From Prorocentrum cordatum (Eukaryota; Sar; Dinophyceae; Prorocentrales; Prorocentraceae), in NCBI GenBank assembly GCA_963575745.1, contig CAUYUJ010004598.1, positions 1 through 64,000 of the forward strand: a stretch of 64,000 nucleotides of DNA. The letters run 5' to 3'. This document shows positions 38,498 through 51,300 of this stretch, piece after piece. Every line of letters starts with the position of its first letter. The first letter of the stretch is position 1. A program made the position numbers and the translations under genes. The notes under the pieces are model-generated. The model made no database searches, was not told where the DNA came from, and saw nothing but the letters and a program-made list of their open reading frames with translations.

Positions 38498-41400
38498 CGC
38501 ACCTTGCCTGCCGCGGTCGGGGATAACCCCAGCTTCCTGACATGACGCACTGTCCATCCGCTCCACGACCCACTGCAAGCCAGCCAATGAATTTGGGTCC
38601 ATGTGCGCCCTTGTCACTGGCGGCTCCAAGTGACCCGATACTCGAGGAACAGCGTGCGGATAGCCTGAGCATGGTGGGAAATATTCCGCCTGCGGCCTGA
38701 CGGGCCTTTTCATTACTGGTCAGACTCGCATTGCCCGAGACTGCAAATCTAAACATTGACAGGCACCCGGACGAGGCCTCTGGAGAGACATAGCTACTGA
38801 TCTGAAACGGATTCTGAGCGCGAGCGCCTTGACGATTCAGCCTGGCCACCCAGAATCCTCTTCAGAGAAAGCACGTCTGAGCGGTCCCAGGGCGCACACT
38901 TCGGACTCCACGCAGAGACTCCACTCGAGCCGAATCGAGAGTGACCAGAGCAGGTGCCCCAACCTGCCTCTCCAAAATGCCCCAGCACACGCGGGAAGAG
39001 GAGACGCACAAGCAAATCCAGCCGTCCGCCGGCAAGGAAGCACGACGGTAAGTAAGACACAGAGAGGGGACACAGATCCGTGCGGCCGCCCTCTCACCGC
39101 AACACGGCCGATGGAACGGACCGACTTCCTCACGAAGTCCACATCGACGCCAGACGCGTACTCCTTCAGCTCGAGCAGCACCTGGCGCACCGGACGCCGC
39201 GGCCCGCGAGGGGGAGCGCAGGCCCCCCCGAGGCTGGAGGAGGTGCGGGAGCAGAAGGGGCTGGTGGGCCGTGCCCACCCGGGCCAAAAGCTCAGCGTGC
39301 GCATGCACGCGTGCACACGACTCGTCAAAAAGCGCAGCACCACACACTGCCGCCCAGCGTGACTGCGCACGGCACCAATCCGCCACCGTGCCAGGAGGCG
39401 CTCAGTGAGCGTACTCGGGTCCATTCTCGTCTTCGTTCGAGTTTCAGTGTCCCTGGGCTCAGATTTCTGGGCGCTCCTGAGGTATTTCGCTCGCCTCTTC
39501 TGGAGGCCTCGGGGGCGTGGTCGGGATTCTACACCTCCGACGGAGAGGCCCGCTTGCGTCCGTGGCGGCACGGCGCACTGAAGACAGCGGTCGCAGCGGG
39601 TCTCGTACTCCTGGAGGTCTCCAACATGGGGTCCGAATAGATGAGGTCGGAGGACGGCGCCGCATCGCCGATGCACCGGCGATGCATCGGCAATGCATCA
39701 ATAATGCACCGACGACGTCGGCGATACAGCGGCGACGTCCGCGTGGAGAAGACCAGGCTCCACATCGCCGATGCATCGCCGATGCACCGCCGATGCGGCG
39801 CGATCCTCCGACCCCATCTACTCCGACCCCATCCAGGAGGCCTAGGCTCCACGAGGTCGCCTTCCCAGGAGGGCGCCCACTGCACGCCCACACCGATCCT
39901 GGCCGGGCTCCGACCCGTGCCGGGGATCGGTGCATGCGCCCTCCTGGCTTGGGCGGGAAGGCATGTGCACCGGCACAGGGCCCGGGGCCTGCAGGATCGG
40001 TGCACGGAGGTGAAGACGAGAGACAGGGGTCACGGAGCACGAAGCCCGAAGCCCGAGGCCCTCCCGCGCACGGGAGCTGCTAGGGCGACGAGATCTAGAC
40101 GTAGTCACTGCCCCTGGCCAGGCCAGTCCTGGCACCATCCTGGGACCAGGATCGAAGTTGTGCACGGCCTCCTGGCTTGGCCAGGGAGGCAAATGCACCG
40201 CTCGTGGGCCAAGGATGGGCCTGGCCAGGAGCGGCCAAGATGCGTACATCTCGCCTCTCTGGAGCGACAGGAACCTGGAATGGAAAGAGGCGAGTGCAAA
40301 CCTGGAGCCCCGGAACCCCGCCCCTCGTCTGAAGGGAAGCGCTGGCTGGCCCCTCTCCTCGGGCCATTCTGCAACCCGCGCCCCTCAACCCCCACGGCTG
40401 CGAGGTGGGGCCTGCTCGAAGTTCTTCTCCGTGACAAGCATGACCATGATGTCAACCTGGCACGGCCACTCTGAATGGGGTATTTACCATTGGGGGGAGT
40501 GATCAGCCTTCCGACTGAGCTCGCCCCATCCCACCTCCCTCCGTCCTCCCCCTCCTCATCCTCCCCGTATTTCTCCACTCGTTCTGACAGCACCTGCCCA
40601 AACCCCCCAGCGGATTCGAGGGGGGGGGCGGTCATTGTCCCATCCACAGCACGGTCGACGCTTGGCCACAAGAACGTGGGTCGGGAACTCGAGCGTTGGC
40701 CCAGGGCCCCATGGAGATACCCCAAGCGAAGGGCAGCTCCCAGGTGAAGAGCCCAAGCACGAAGAGGTGCAAGGGCACCCTTCGAAGGCTGGGGGCTGCT
40801 CTGCACCCTCGGCCCAGCATGCCGGCCCACCCCCCCTGACGGGGACTCCATCAACTGGACCAAAAAACAAGGCCCCAAAGGCGCTCCCCAGAGGCGCCAA
40901 AAGGGCTCACGGGGGCCCCCAGGACTCCAAGAAAACCACATTGGCGAGCGAGGTTCCCCAAGGGGGGCCGCCGCGGTTCCTGGTCTGCGGGCCCAATTGC
41001 ACAGCATGGCCAAGCCTCCAGGGGCACCGCGAGAGAGACGCCCGGCACCATCAGGGTCCATGCTACATTTTCTGCGCGGGATCCGTTCAAAATCAAGGAG
41101 CCCCACCCCAGACCTTGTAGGTTTAAAATTGGGCGGGGGGCGTGCAAGCCAGCGCAAGGCACGTCCAATCCACTGCAGAGAGCAGCCCCGCCTTGCTTCT
41201 GGGCCGTGCAAAGCGCTTCCCCGCCTCCCTCAACCCTGCTTTGTCATGCCCCAACTGCGTCCGACTACGGACCCGCTTGAATTACGAGGCGGCGCATCGC
41301 CCCCAGCAGCGTCCTGCAGAAGATGAGGAGGCAAAGGGCAATTCTCTTACCTGGCTCGCCTCGATCCTCTACGTGAGAAGCATGATGCAGGTATTCGGTC

Positions 41401-42328
41401 ACGTGTCGGGCAAATCCATCCACCCAGTCTTTACACAACAGATGGCAACTTCACACATCTACATCGAAGAGAGACGCTCGCTCATGAAAAGGCAAGGGGA
41501 GGAGGTACATCACACGCAAAAAGAATAGGTTGCGGCTCCAGCAGCAGCAGCAAGTGCAGGCTGCAAAGAATACAGAAGTTGGTGGGGAGTAGGCAGGTGA
41601 AGAGGAGGACAGGAAGACTTTGATTGGACGGGAACCTTCTCCATCTTCACGTAGACGGGGTCGTTGTACTTGCAGAAAAACATCTTGACGTCCGCAGCCA
41701 GGATGCCTGGACGCCGCTGGACCTTGCTATGGCTTGGTGATGACCCGCGCCCACCCCTACGCCAATCCGAGCAAGTGCAACCCCCACCCACGCCAGTCCC
41801 ACTCCGCCCTCGTGATGAGCGCGCCTCCACAGGCACCCCTCTAGCGTAAGTAAGACCGGCCAAGACTCTCGGAGGAGGAGGAGGGGGAGGAGAAGGAGAA
41901 GGAGGAGGAGGGGGAGGAGGAGGAGGAGGAGGAGGAGGAGGAGGAAAGAAGGAGAAGGATGGGGAGGAGGAGGCGGAGGAGGCGGGGGAGGAGGAGGAGC
42001 AGGAGGAGCAGGAGACGAGGGAGGAGGAGGAGAAGAGGAGGAGGAGGAGGAGGAGGAGGAGGAGGAGGCGAAGGTGGACGAGGAGGAGGGGGAGGAGGAG
42101 GGGGAGGAGGAGGAGGAGGGGAAGAAAAGGAGGAGGAGGAAGGGGGGGAGGAGGGGGAGGAGAGGAGGAGGAGGGAGGAGGAGGAGGAGGAGGAGGAGAA
42201 GGAGCAGGAGGAGGAGGAAGAGGCGGAGGAGGAGGAGGAGGAGGAGGAGGAGGAGGAGGGCGGGGAGGAGGAAGAGAAGGAGGAAGAAGAGGAGAAGAAG
42301 AGGAGCAGGAACAGGAGCAGGAACAGGT

Positions 42329-42360
<32 letters not shown>

Positions 42361-45300
42361 AGGAGGAGGAGGAGGAGGAAGAGGAGGAAATGTTATGAGG
42401 CCAACGGGCCTTTCAGGCCTGGACGATCCCTCGCGCTCACCCGAGCAGTCAGGCAGAGAGGAGAGACAGATGTGCCCAGCTCCCGAATCTTGGTGGACAC
42501 TGCGCAAAAGAGAAAGCCCCAGAGAAAAAATGTCAGGAGGGGGAGGTGAAGACAAACTTACTCGAAATCTGTCCCTGGACCCCTCCAGAGGTCGAAGATA
42601 ATTGTTCGAGCCGCGTCCCGACGTGGCCACGAAGGGGCCCCTGACTCCCCCCTCTCTGCTGGCTGGAGCCAAAACTGGGCCACCTTCAGCCCCCCGGCCA
42701 GCTCCAACCCCAGCCCCAGGCAGTCCACACTAGGCTCCGCGCGATCAGGCGAATGTTGCGCAGCGACACGTACTGGCACTCGGGCTCGCTGGAGAGCAGA
42801 GTGACCTCGGCCAGCGCGATGGCTATAATGACAAGCCTTTTCGGCCCCGGGCAACCACACAACACGTCTGGGATAGGCCCAGGGTGCGGTTAACCTAAAC
42901 AGCTGTAAGATTCCTATACATATGCAATATACCCATATGTATGTGCGTGTATATATAATGCATATACGTATATACTGTTTGCAAGTACCAAATATGGGGT
43001 TGCTGGCCACGGTATCGGTGCCTGGATGGTCTCCAGTATGGCCTCCCATGTGGTTCTCGACGGTCTCACTAAGGGGGGTGCCAGCCCCAGAATCGGTGAC
43101 CGGGTCGTCTCCCCTATGGTATCCAGTTTGGTTTCCCGCATGGTCTCCCTTATCGTCTCCATGTATGGTCCCCGATATGGTCTCACATGCGGTCTCCAGT
43201 GTCGTTTGCCGTATCAACACCCGCCGGGTCCCCCGCATGTTCTCCAGCATGGTCTCCCGTATGATTTCCCAGATGGTCTACCGTATAATGTCCCTTCTGG
43301 TTTTCATATGGCACCCCGTACGGTATCCCGTATGGTATCCCGTATGTTTACCCATTTGCTATCCAATGTGTTCCCCCGCGTGTATATATATATATATATA
43401 CATACACACTACTACAATGAAACGTCTGAACACAAAAGATGCTGGTTGAGGAATTAGGCAGCCAATGGACACTTCTGTTTTGCGAGCTCCTTGTCCTACG
43501 GTATAAGGCCACCACTGCTCCGTACTTCAAGCACGTCCCCCCCATTCGACATGCCGCCGACCATGAACGTCGAGGAAAGATCAAACCAGGAGAGTCCGAT
43601 GACAGCCTCAAGTTTCAAGAAAACAAAACGACCCAGGACGGCCCAATGACGGGCCCACATGGTGTCAAGACGACCTGAAAGGCCCTCAGGATGCCACAAG
43701 AGGGCCTGCAGGGGCTTTCCAGAGGGTTCCCAGCAGACAGATCCGTGCGCTTTACCTGTAAGGTATTAACCAGTGCTTCGTGTTTTCGCCTTCTGGTGGT
43801 TTCCGAAATCCCGCACGGCCCAAGACGCCTCCAAGATGGTCCCAACACGACCCCAGAAGCCCCCACATAGAACCCCCAGGGGGGTTCCAAGATTGCCGAA
43901 GAGGCCACCGAGCATGGCCCTGAGACGGCCCAAGACCCAGGAGGATCCCAAAGAGATCCCCATGACGGCCGGGACGCGCCCCAGGAGGGCCCAGAGACTG
44001 CTGAAGAGGGTCCCAAGACACCCCAAGAGGCCGCCAAGTGGGCCCAAGAGCAAGGGAAAGAGGAGGAGGAGGAGGAAGAGAAAGAAGACACCCCCGCACC
44101 CGGCGCAACAGAGCGGTCTCTGGGCGGTCGGCGCGGCGGGCGCACGCGAGCAGAAGTCGGGAGCAGGGAGGGGGCCGAGGAGCTGCAGAGACCGCAAGAG
44201 CGCGGGAGGCCAGGAAAATTCGCCGGCCCAACGGGCCAGAGGCGTGCTAAGGTCTCCGGTAACTGGTTAACAGTATCTCTAGTTCGCGCGCGCGGGGCGG
44301 CCCCTTGGGGTCCCCGGACGAAAGTACCCCGGGCGATCCCCGACCGACCCCCGAGCGATACCCGGGAGACTCCCCCAGAGCGCTCCAGGAGCGCTCCAGG
44401 AGCGCACCAACAGGGCTCCGAGACGTCCCCGAAACCCTCAAGACGGGTCCAGATGCCCCCAAGAGGCTCCCAAGATGGTACACAAGGGTTCCGAGATGCC
44501 ACATGATCGCTCCAAGACGCCCAAGATGGCCCCCAGACGCCCCAAGAGGCCTCCAAGAGCACTCCCAAAAGGGCCCCAAGAAGCAAAATTCATAGCTTTT
44601 CCTTAGGTTTTTGAAAGATTTGGGAGCTTCCACCTTTTCGGCTTCCCGACGCCCCAAGACGGCCCAAGAGGCCCCCAAGATCGCCCCAAGAGGGCCCAAG
44701 AGGCCCCCAAGAGGGCCCCAAGATGGCCCAAGAGGGCTCGAAGACGGCCCAAGAAGCCTCCAAGACGGTCCAAGAGGGCCCCAAGAACGCCCCCAAGGGG
44801 GCCCCAGAGAGGGAACACGAAACAACATTTCGAGCCCTCGGCCCTAAGAAGCCCCCACGAGGCCCCAAGAGGCCCCTAAGAGGCCCCAAGAGGCCCCCAC
44901 GAGGCCCTCAGGAGGCCCCCAAGAGTCCCCCAAGCGGCCCCAGGAGGCCCCCCAAATGCCCCCCCGAGCGCCCCAGGAGTCCCCCAAGCGGCCCCAGGAA
45001 CCCCCAAAGCGCCGCATTGACACCAGGCCCTCGGGCAAACGGCAGACATGAGACTGTATGGGCCGGCGGAATGAGCGAAGCGATTAAATAAAGCGAGGCA
45101 TGCTCCCGCACTCGCGCAGACTCTGGGCGTGTCGGCGCGGCGGGCGCACGCGAGGGCCCCCGAGCGCACTCGGGGCCGCCGCGCGCGCGCGGGCCGCGCG
45201 GTACCGCTCAGACGGACGAGGCGCCCTGGTCGTCGCAGTCGGCGACGCAGTCAGAGCCACGCTCAAGTCCCTTCCACAGCGACGAAGTTTCGGTGTGCGG

Positions 45301-48300
45301 CCTCGATTTGAAGCGGCCACGCAGTTAGGCCAACGGAAAGGACAGAAGCGACCACGCGGTCGCGAACAGTGGCGCAGAAAGCAATACGCGTTCGCGCGAC
45401 TGCAGGAAGGCGGGAAAGCTGGCGAGCGGCGGCAGCCTGCTGATAACGCCCCGCGCGAAGGGCTTGGCGCCACCGCCCACGCCAGCAGGCGCGAGGCACG
45501 TCCTCCGCGGCCACGTAAGAGCCAGTCGCCCCTGAACCCCGCAGGCAAGCAGGCGCCAGGTTCACCCCTGAGGCCGCTTTGGCAAGCGGGACGCCCAGAG
45601 CCGAAAGCAAGTGGTTCCACCGAGCACAGAAGCCGCTCAGCCCGAAGGGCGCGAGCGCATCGGCGGGACACAAATGCTGCAACACCTGTCCGAGCAGCAC
45701 CACCGCTGACCTGTCCGAGCAGCGAGCACGCCACGTCGGATCGGTTCGACGGGGCTTCGACACATACATGGGAAGGAAGGCGCCACCGCCGGTTTCAAGC
45801 AGATCGCTGAGCAGCGAGAGGTCTCAGCGACGAGCCGCCAAAAGCTCCCGATATCAAATGAAGAACACTGTAGAATCCACGAGCAGCAGCGCTGTCATCA
45901 GCGGCCAGTCCCAGAGAACGCTAAGACCAACCATTGCACGCAGTAGCGCACGGGGCAAAGGAGGGCGGGACATAGGAGGTTCGGCCAACTTCCACTGCTC
46001 GGCGACACCCCAGGCCTCCGGCAGGAAGGCACGCCAATGAGGGCGCTCGGACTGGATGCTAAAAATAGCGCGCACCAAGATGCCAGACGGGAGCCCCGCA
46101 ACATGAAGCCACACGCCGAAAACGGCGAGAAACCGAGCCAGCAAGAGCCCGCTGCGGTACAAAATGGAAGGCGCGGTACGCGAGTGCTCTGTGAGTCACA
46201 GCTCGAAGGCGTCGACCGACTTCGATCGTCGATCAACGCAGGGGGCAGCAAGGCGAGAATCGCGCGCGAAGGGAGCGCGCGGGGCGCGAGGGCGGGCTAA
46301 GCCTGAGCCCGAGGCCCGACGCCGCGGGGGCGGCCGCGGGGGCAGCCGGCCCGGCACAGCATCTGCAAGGCGAACGTACAAGTCCCACACGCCGCTTCGG
46401 GACCAGAGGCCCGCACGAAGCTACGCCTGTCTCCCTCGCGCTTCGACACCCGGCCCCCGACACTCACACGGCCGCTCGCCCCTCCAGCAGCAGCCCGCCC
46501 CGCACTTGCCACTGTCTCCAGCGGCGCACTGCCGACGCGCCAGAGCAGCGCCGACGGCGTCGCGGGGCCGCCGGGCTGCGAGGACAACCGCAGGGGACCG
46601 TCCGAGTCGAAGTCCGACTCGAGCGGCTCAGCCGGCGCCCGCGCGGAGGGGACCTCGGGGGGCGGCGGGCCCAGGGGCGCGCCGGGAGCCGCCGCAGGCG
46701 GCGGGCGCGGAAGCGCGCGCGCTGGGAGCGCCGCTGCACCCGCCTTCAGCGGAACGAAACGCAGTCGGCTCGCCGCGCGGCGGGCGCGTCGCCCAGCTGG
46801 CGGGGCCTCGCAGGCCTCCTGCGCGGGAAGGCCCGCCCGCGACCCGCCCTGCGCTTGCGGCGCGCGACGCCCGCGCTGGCCCTCGCGCCCCCAAGGCTGG
46901 GGCGGTCCTCGAAGGCGTCCTCGCGGCGGGGCCCCTGCCAGCGCTGCATTTGCTTCCGCTTGCGACGCGTGAAGCTCGACGCAGGGTCGCCGGCGGGCCG
47001 TTTGGGCCCCGACGGCCCGCCAACTCAACCTCGGCCACCGCCCTGCAGTCCACGGAAACGGGCGCGCCGGGCCCCGCCTGCATCGCCCGCCCAGCTACGC
47101 CGGGTCTGTGGGAGACTTCGGCGTCGTGGACCACCGCCCGGGGCCGCTCGCGGTGGCCCCGCCCAAGCTGGACGGGGGCGGCGCGCTCGAGGCCACGCCC
47201 CTCGAGCACCGAGGCCTCCGTCAACCGACGCGCGAGCTTTCGCTCGGCGACGCCGTGGGGCAGGTTGCCGCGAACAGCCGCTCAGTCGCCCTCCCGCGCA
47301 AGGGGGGCTCCACCAAGCCAGCCGCAGAGGAGGCGCGCGCACCGCGGAGCTGGCCGAGCTCGACGCGGACGCGCGCAGCCATCTTCGCTAGCTCAGACGA
47401 ACCCACGGCAGCGAGACTCGGCTCCGCCGAACCTCAGGCACCGCTGGCGGCGGTAGCGCCGGGCGACGCACGGCGCTGGCGCAGCTCCGCCTCGGCGGCG
47501 GCGACCCGAGAGCGGCCTCATCGAGCGTCTGCAACGCCGCTGCGTGCCCCGCGGGTGCCTTGCCCCTGCGCGCACCCTTGCCCCTGGCTGTTGCCCGGGC
47601 CAGGGCGCGGGCTGCAGGGCCGCCCCGCCAACGACGCCCCCAGGCGAGGACGATGTCGCCGTGCTGGCCTGGACCAGCTGAGACTCGGCCCCGAGGAGCT
47701 CGTCAGCTGCCATCGGGCGCACACCGCGCACGAACGTACGCGGCGCGGCTTTCTCGCGCCCCCGGGGACGACTCGGCCGACACCTATGCCAGGGGGCGGT
47801 TGGCGGGGGTTTGGTCCCGAAGGGCGGGACCACCAGCGGTGGCCGTGGAGGGGGACTCGCGGCCTTCCCATTGCGGGGGCACACACCATGCATGCTGACC
47901 GCCCCGCCGCCACGCTGCATCAGATCGTGGTAGGGACGGCGAAGGGGCTCGACATCTTGCCCGAAGCGTGCTGTCGCGTGAACTAACTAGCGCACCTGCC
48001 GCCGCCTGGCGCAGCTTGGCACACTGGCGTTGTGGTGCGCGTGCTTGACGCAAGTGGCGCATCTAGCGCACCATGCGCGCTTGGCACGAGTGGGCCCCTG
48101 GGTCATCTGGTGCGCCTGGCGCGTACGGCGCACCATGGCACACCTGGCACGCGTGGCGCACATGGCGAGCGTCGCGCACCTGGCGTCTGCATTGACTCCT
48201 GATGGCTGCCCGTCCGATGGCGGCCTCTGCCTATGCTGAATATCGGGTGGCACCGTTGAGTGAAAATCTGTGCATCAACAACTGGAAGACCACTCCGAAT

Positions 48301-51300
48301 ACACCCCCCCGCACCCCCCGGGCCTTACTATTGGACAGTTGGTCCCGGAAGTGAGCGGCCAGAAAAGACTAAACCCATGATCTCGATCGCAACGCATTTC
48401 AATCGTAAGGCCGGGGGGTGGAAGGGGGGGAATTCGATTCTTTGTCGTCGGAGCGTTGTGGAAGCAACGTTTTCTCTTCGACCGTACGTGTATCATAAGA
48501 GGGGGCGGTGGCAGTGAGCGAGGCACCATGCAGCGGGCCGCTGGGAACTTGAAGCCTCCCCTACCCTCCCCGGGGTCTGGAGGGATGCGCGAGGGATGAG
48601 AGCGTAGGGCCCAGGTGGCTCGAGATAGCCCAAGATGGCCGCCAAGATGGCACAAGATAGCCACACATTTGTTCGCCAGCGGCGAGGCGGCGAATTCCGC
48701 TCCAGCGAGAAGCTAGATAGGGGCACTAACTAGCAAATTGGCCGGCAAGCAAACAGGGAAGGGGGGACGGCTGAGAAAAAGAAAGGACGCTCTGACGCCG
48801 AAGAGTTCGACGATGAGCAGCCGGGGGGCAGCAGCACAAGATAGCCACACATGCTCAAGAAGGCTTCCAGCATACCTTCAAGAGGCCACAACAGAACTCT
48901 AAGACGGCCACAAGTGGACCCGGAACCTCCAAAGAAGACCCCAAGAGGCTAAAGACCCTTCCAATACATGTGGAGCATCAACCAGTTCCCCCAGACCTGT
49001 GCATGCAGCCAAAGGATCCAGGCAGGGGCAGCAAGACAAAAATGGGGCTACCAGGCTGACTTCGGTAGGCGGCTGACTTCCCAGCTCCCAGATCCGCGTT
49101 TCGGACCGATCTCCGTAGGCGGCCCCGACCCAGGGCCCAGCCCTGGGCACCTGAAGGCCGATGTCGAAGACGATATACCATATACCGCGGTCAAACAAAC
49201 CTCTCCGCTCGAGGCCTGGGCGCTCCGAAGCTCTGAAGGAGAGCCGCCGGGAGCCCCACACACTGGGCGCCGAGGGTACCGCGCCCCCTGACGCGGCGCG
49301 CCGAAGTGGCGAGGCTGACCCCCGCCAGAGGCTTCTTCGGTCGATCACCTCCAAGGTGGCCCCGAGATGGCCTCCGAGGCTTCCAAGAAAGCCCAACGAG
49401 GGCCCCAAGAGGCCCACGGGAGGCCCCGAGGGGCCCCCAAGATGCCCCCCTCCCCACGAGGCCCCCAAGAGGACGGCCGAGATGACTTCTGTTCAGCCCG
49501 CGGCCCCAAGAGCCCGACCCCTTCCCTGAGGGGTGGTTTTTCGTCCGGGATCCATTTCTGATGGCACCCGGGCCCGAACACGGGCCCCGGAGGCCGACGC
49601 CCAGGAAAAACCGCCGCAGGGGAAAAAATCGGATCCCCAGATCTCGCGGCCACGCGCACCTCAAAACCGGGCGCAGATCCCGCTGGCCCGCGGGCGCCCA
49701 GTGCACCGCCGCCGTGCCGGGCCCGCGGCCAGCCCCGGGCCCCCCGGCACGGTGTGCACGCCGCCCCGGGGCCCAGGCCGGCGCCCCGGCCAGGCACGGC
49801 GCCAGGCGGCGAGCTCTGCACACTTTTTTTGACTCGCGGGTCGAGAGCGCACCTCTCCCGGTCGCAGCTGAGCGGGCCGCGCGCAGCTGAAATTGACCAG
49901 AGATGGGGGAGGCAAAGGGGGGCGCAGCCTCAGAACGAGGCCGGGAGGAGGCAAAGCCTCGGAACCAGGCGAGCTCTGCACACGGCCACCGCTCCCCGGC
50001 CAGGCCCGGCCGGAGCCCAGCAGCGGTGTGCACGCCACGCCCTCCTGGCCCGGCCCAGGAGAGAGGGCGCACACACGGGTCCTGACGCCTGGCCAGGCAC
50101 GGCGTCGGGCGGCGAGACCCGTGCACGGCCACCGCTGCCCAGCCTGAGCCCAGCAGCGGTGTGCACTGGCGGCGCGCACTTTTTTTTTATCCGCGGGTCG
50201 AGAGCGAGCCTCTTCCGGTCGAAGCTAAGCGGGCCGCGCACAGCTTTAATTGACAGAGGGGGGAAGGCAGAAGGAGGGGCCTCACTGGCGGCGCGCACAA
50301 AGGGGGGGCTGGGGGAGAGGGGGGGGAGGCTGCTCCTCTGAGAGGGCGCCGGCCCTCTACGTCTGCAGACAGGGCCCGCGCCTTCCAAGAGGCAGGGGCG
50401 CCTCGTACCCCGACCTTCCGGAGTGCTGAAAAATGGCCCTCGAGACCCATAGACCCATCTGGGCTGCCTAAAACCTCGACCGGAATTGAGATGTCGAGGT
50501 CCTGGTGCTGTTTTCTGGCCCTCCTGGAAGGTCCGGGCAGGAAGCCCTCCCCCCTCAACCCCTGCCCCCCTCTGCGCGTCGCCGAGCATACGCCCTGCCC
50601 TCCTGTTCTGGGCAGGAGGGAGCACACCCAGGTCCTGGGTTCCGGGTGGGCCCGGCCAGGGAGCAGCGGCTGTGCGCAGGCTTCGGCGCCAGGTGGTGGC
50701 GTGTGCTCTGCCGATGCCCGGCTCGCTCTGCGAGGGCCCGGCGCGCCCCGCTTCGGACAGAGCCCCCGCACGGCGGAAGCGCGACAAAACAGGGGCGCGG
50801 GTCAAGAGCGTGGGCCCCTTGGCCGAAGGACCAAGGCCCCATGGAGACCCCAGACACCCACACACACACACACACACACACACGTAGAGCATTCTTAGGT
50901 GGAGGGCCAAGCACGAAGAACCGAAGAGCAACCCCATCAAAAGCTAGCCAGAGCGCATCAGCGCATCAGCGCATCAGCACACTGGCCGGACGACTCCATC
51001 AGCGCGCTCTCTGAAGAAGCCCCACGCTGTCGCACCAAAAGCGTATGAGTAAGACGCACAGCGGGCCAGAAACATTAGGGATAGGGGTTATTGTCTGCAG
51101 ATGTGTCAAACCAAACCACCAAGATATATTATCCCGAGTGCAAAGACGGGGGCCTAAGTGAGGCCACGTCTTCACTATGTTATCAAGGTCGGGGCTTCCT
51201 TCTCCTCGATGATGAAAGACGGCGCGCGCGCGCCACTGATACTCTTCATGCCGCCCGAGCCAAGGCTGCTCTTGATCGTGCCAGCTGAATCAAAAAGCTC

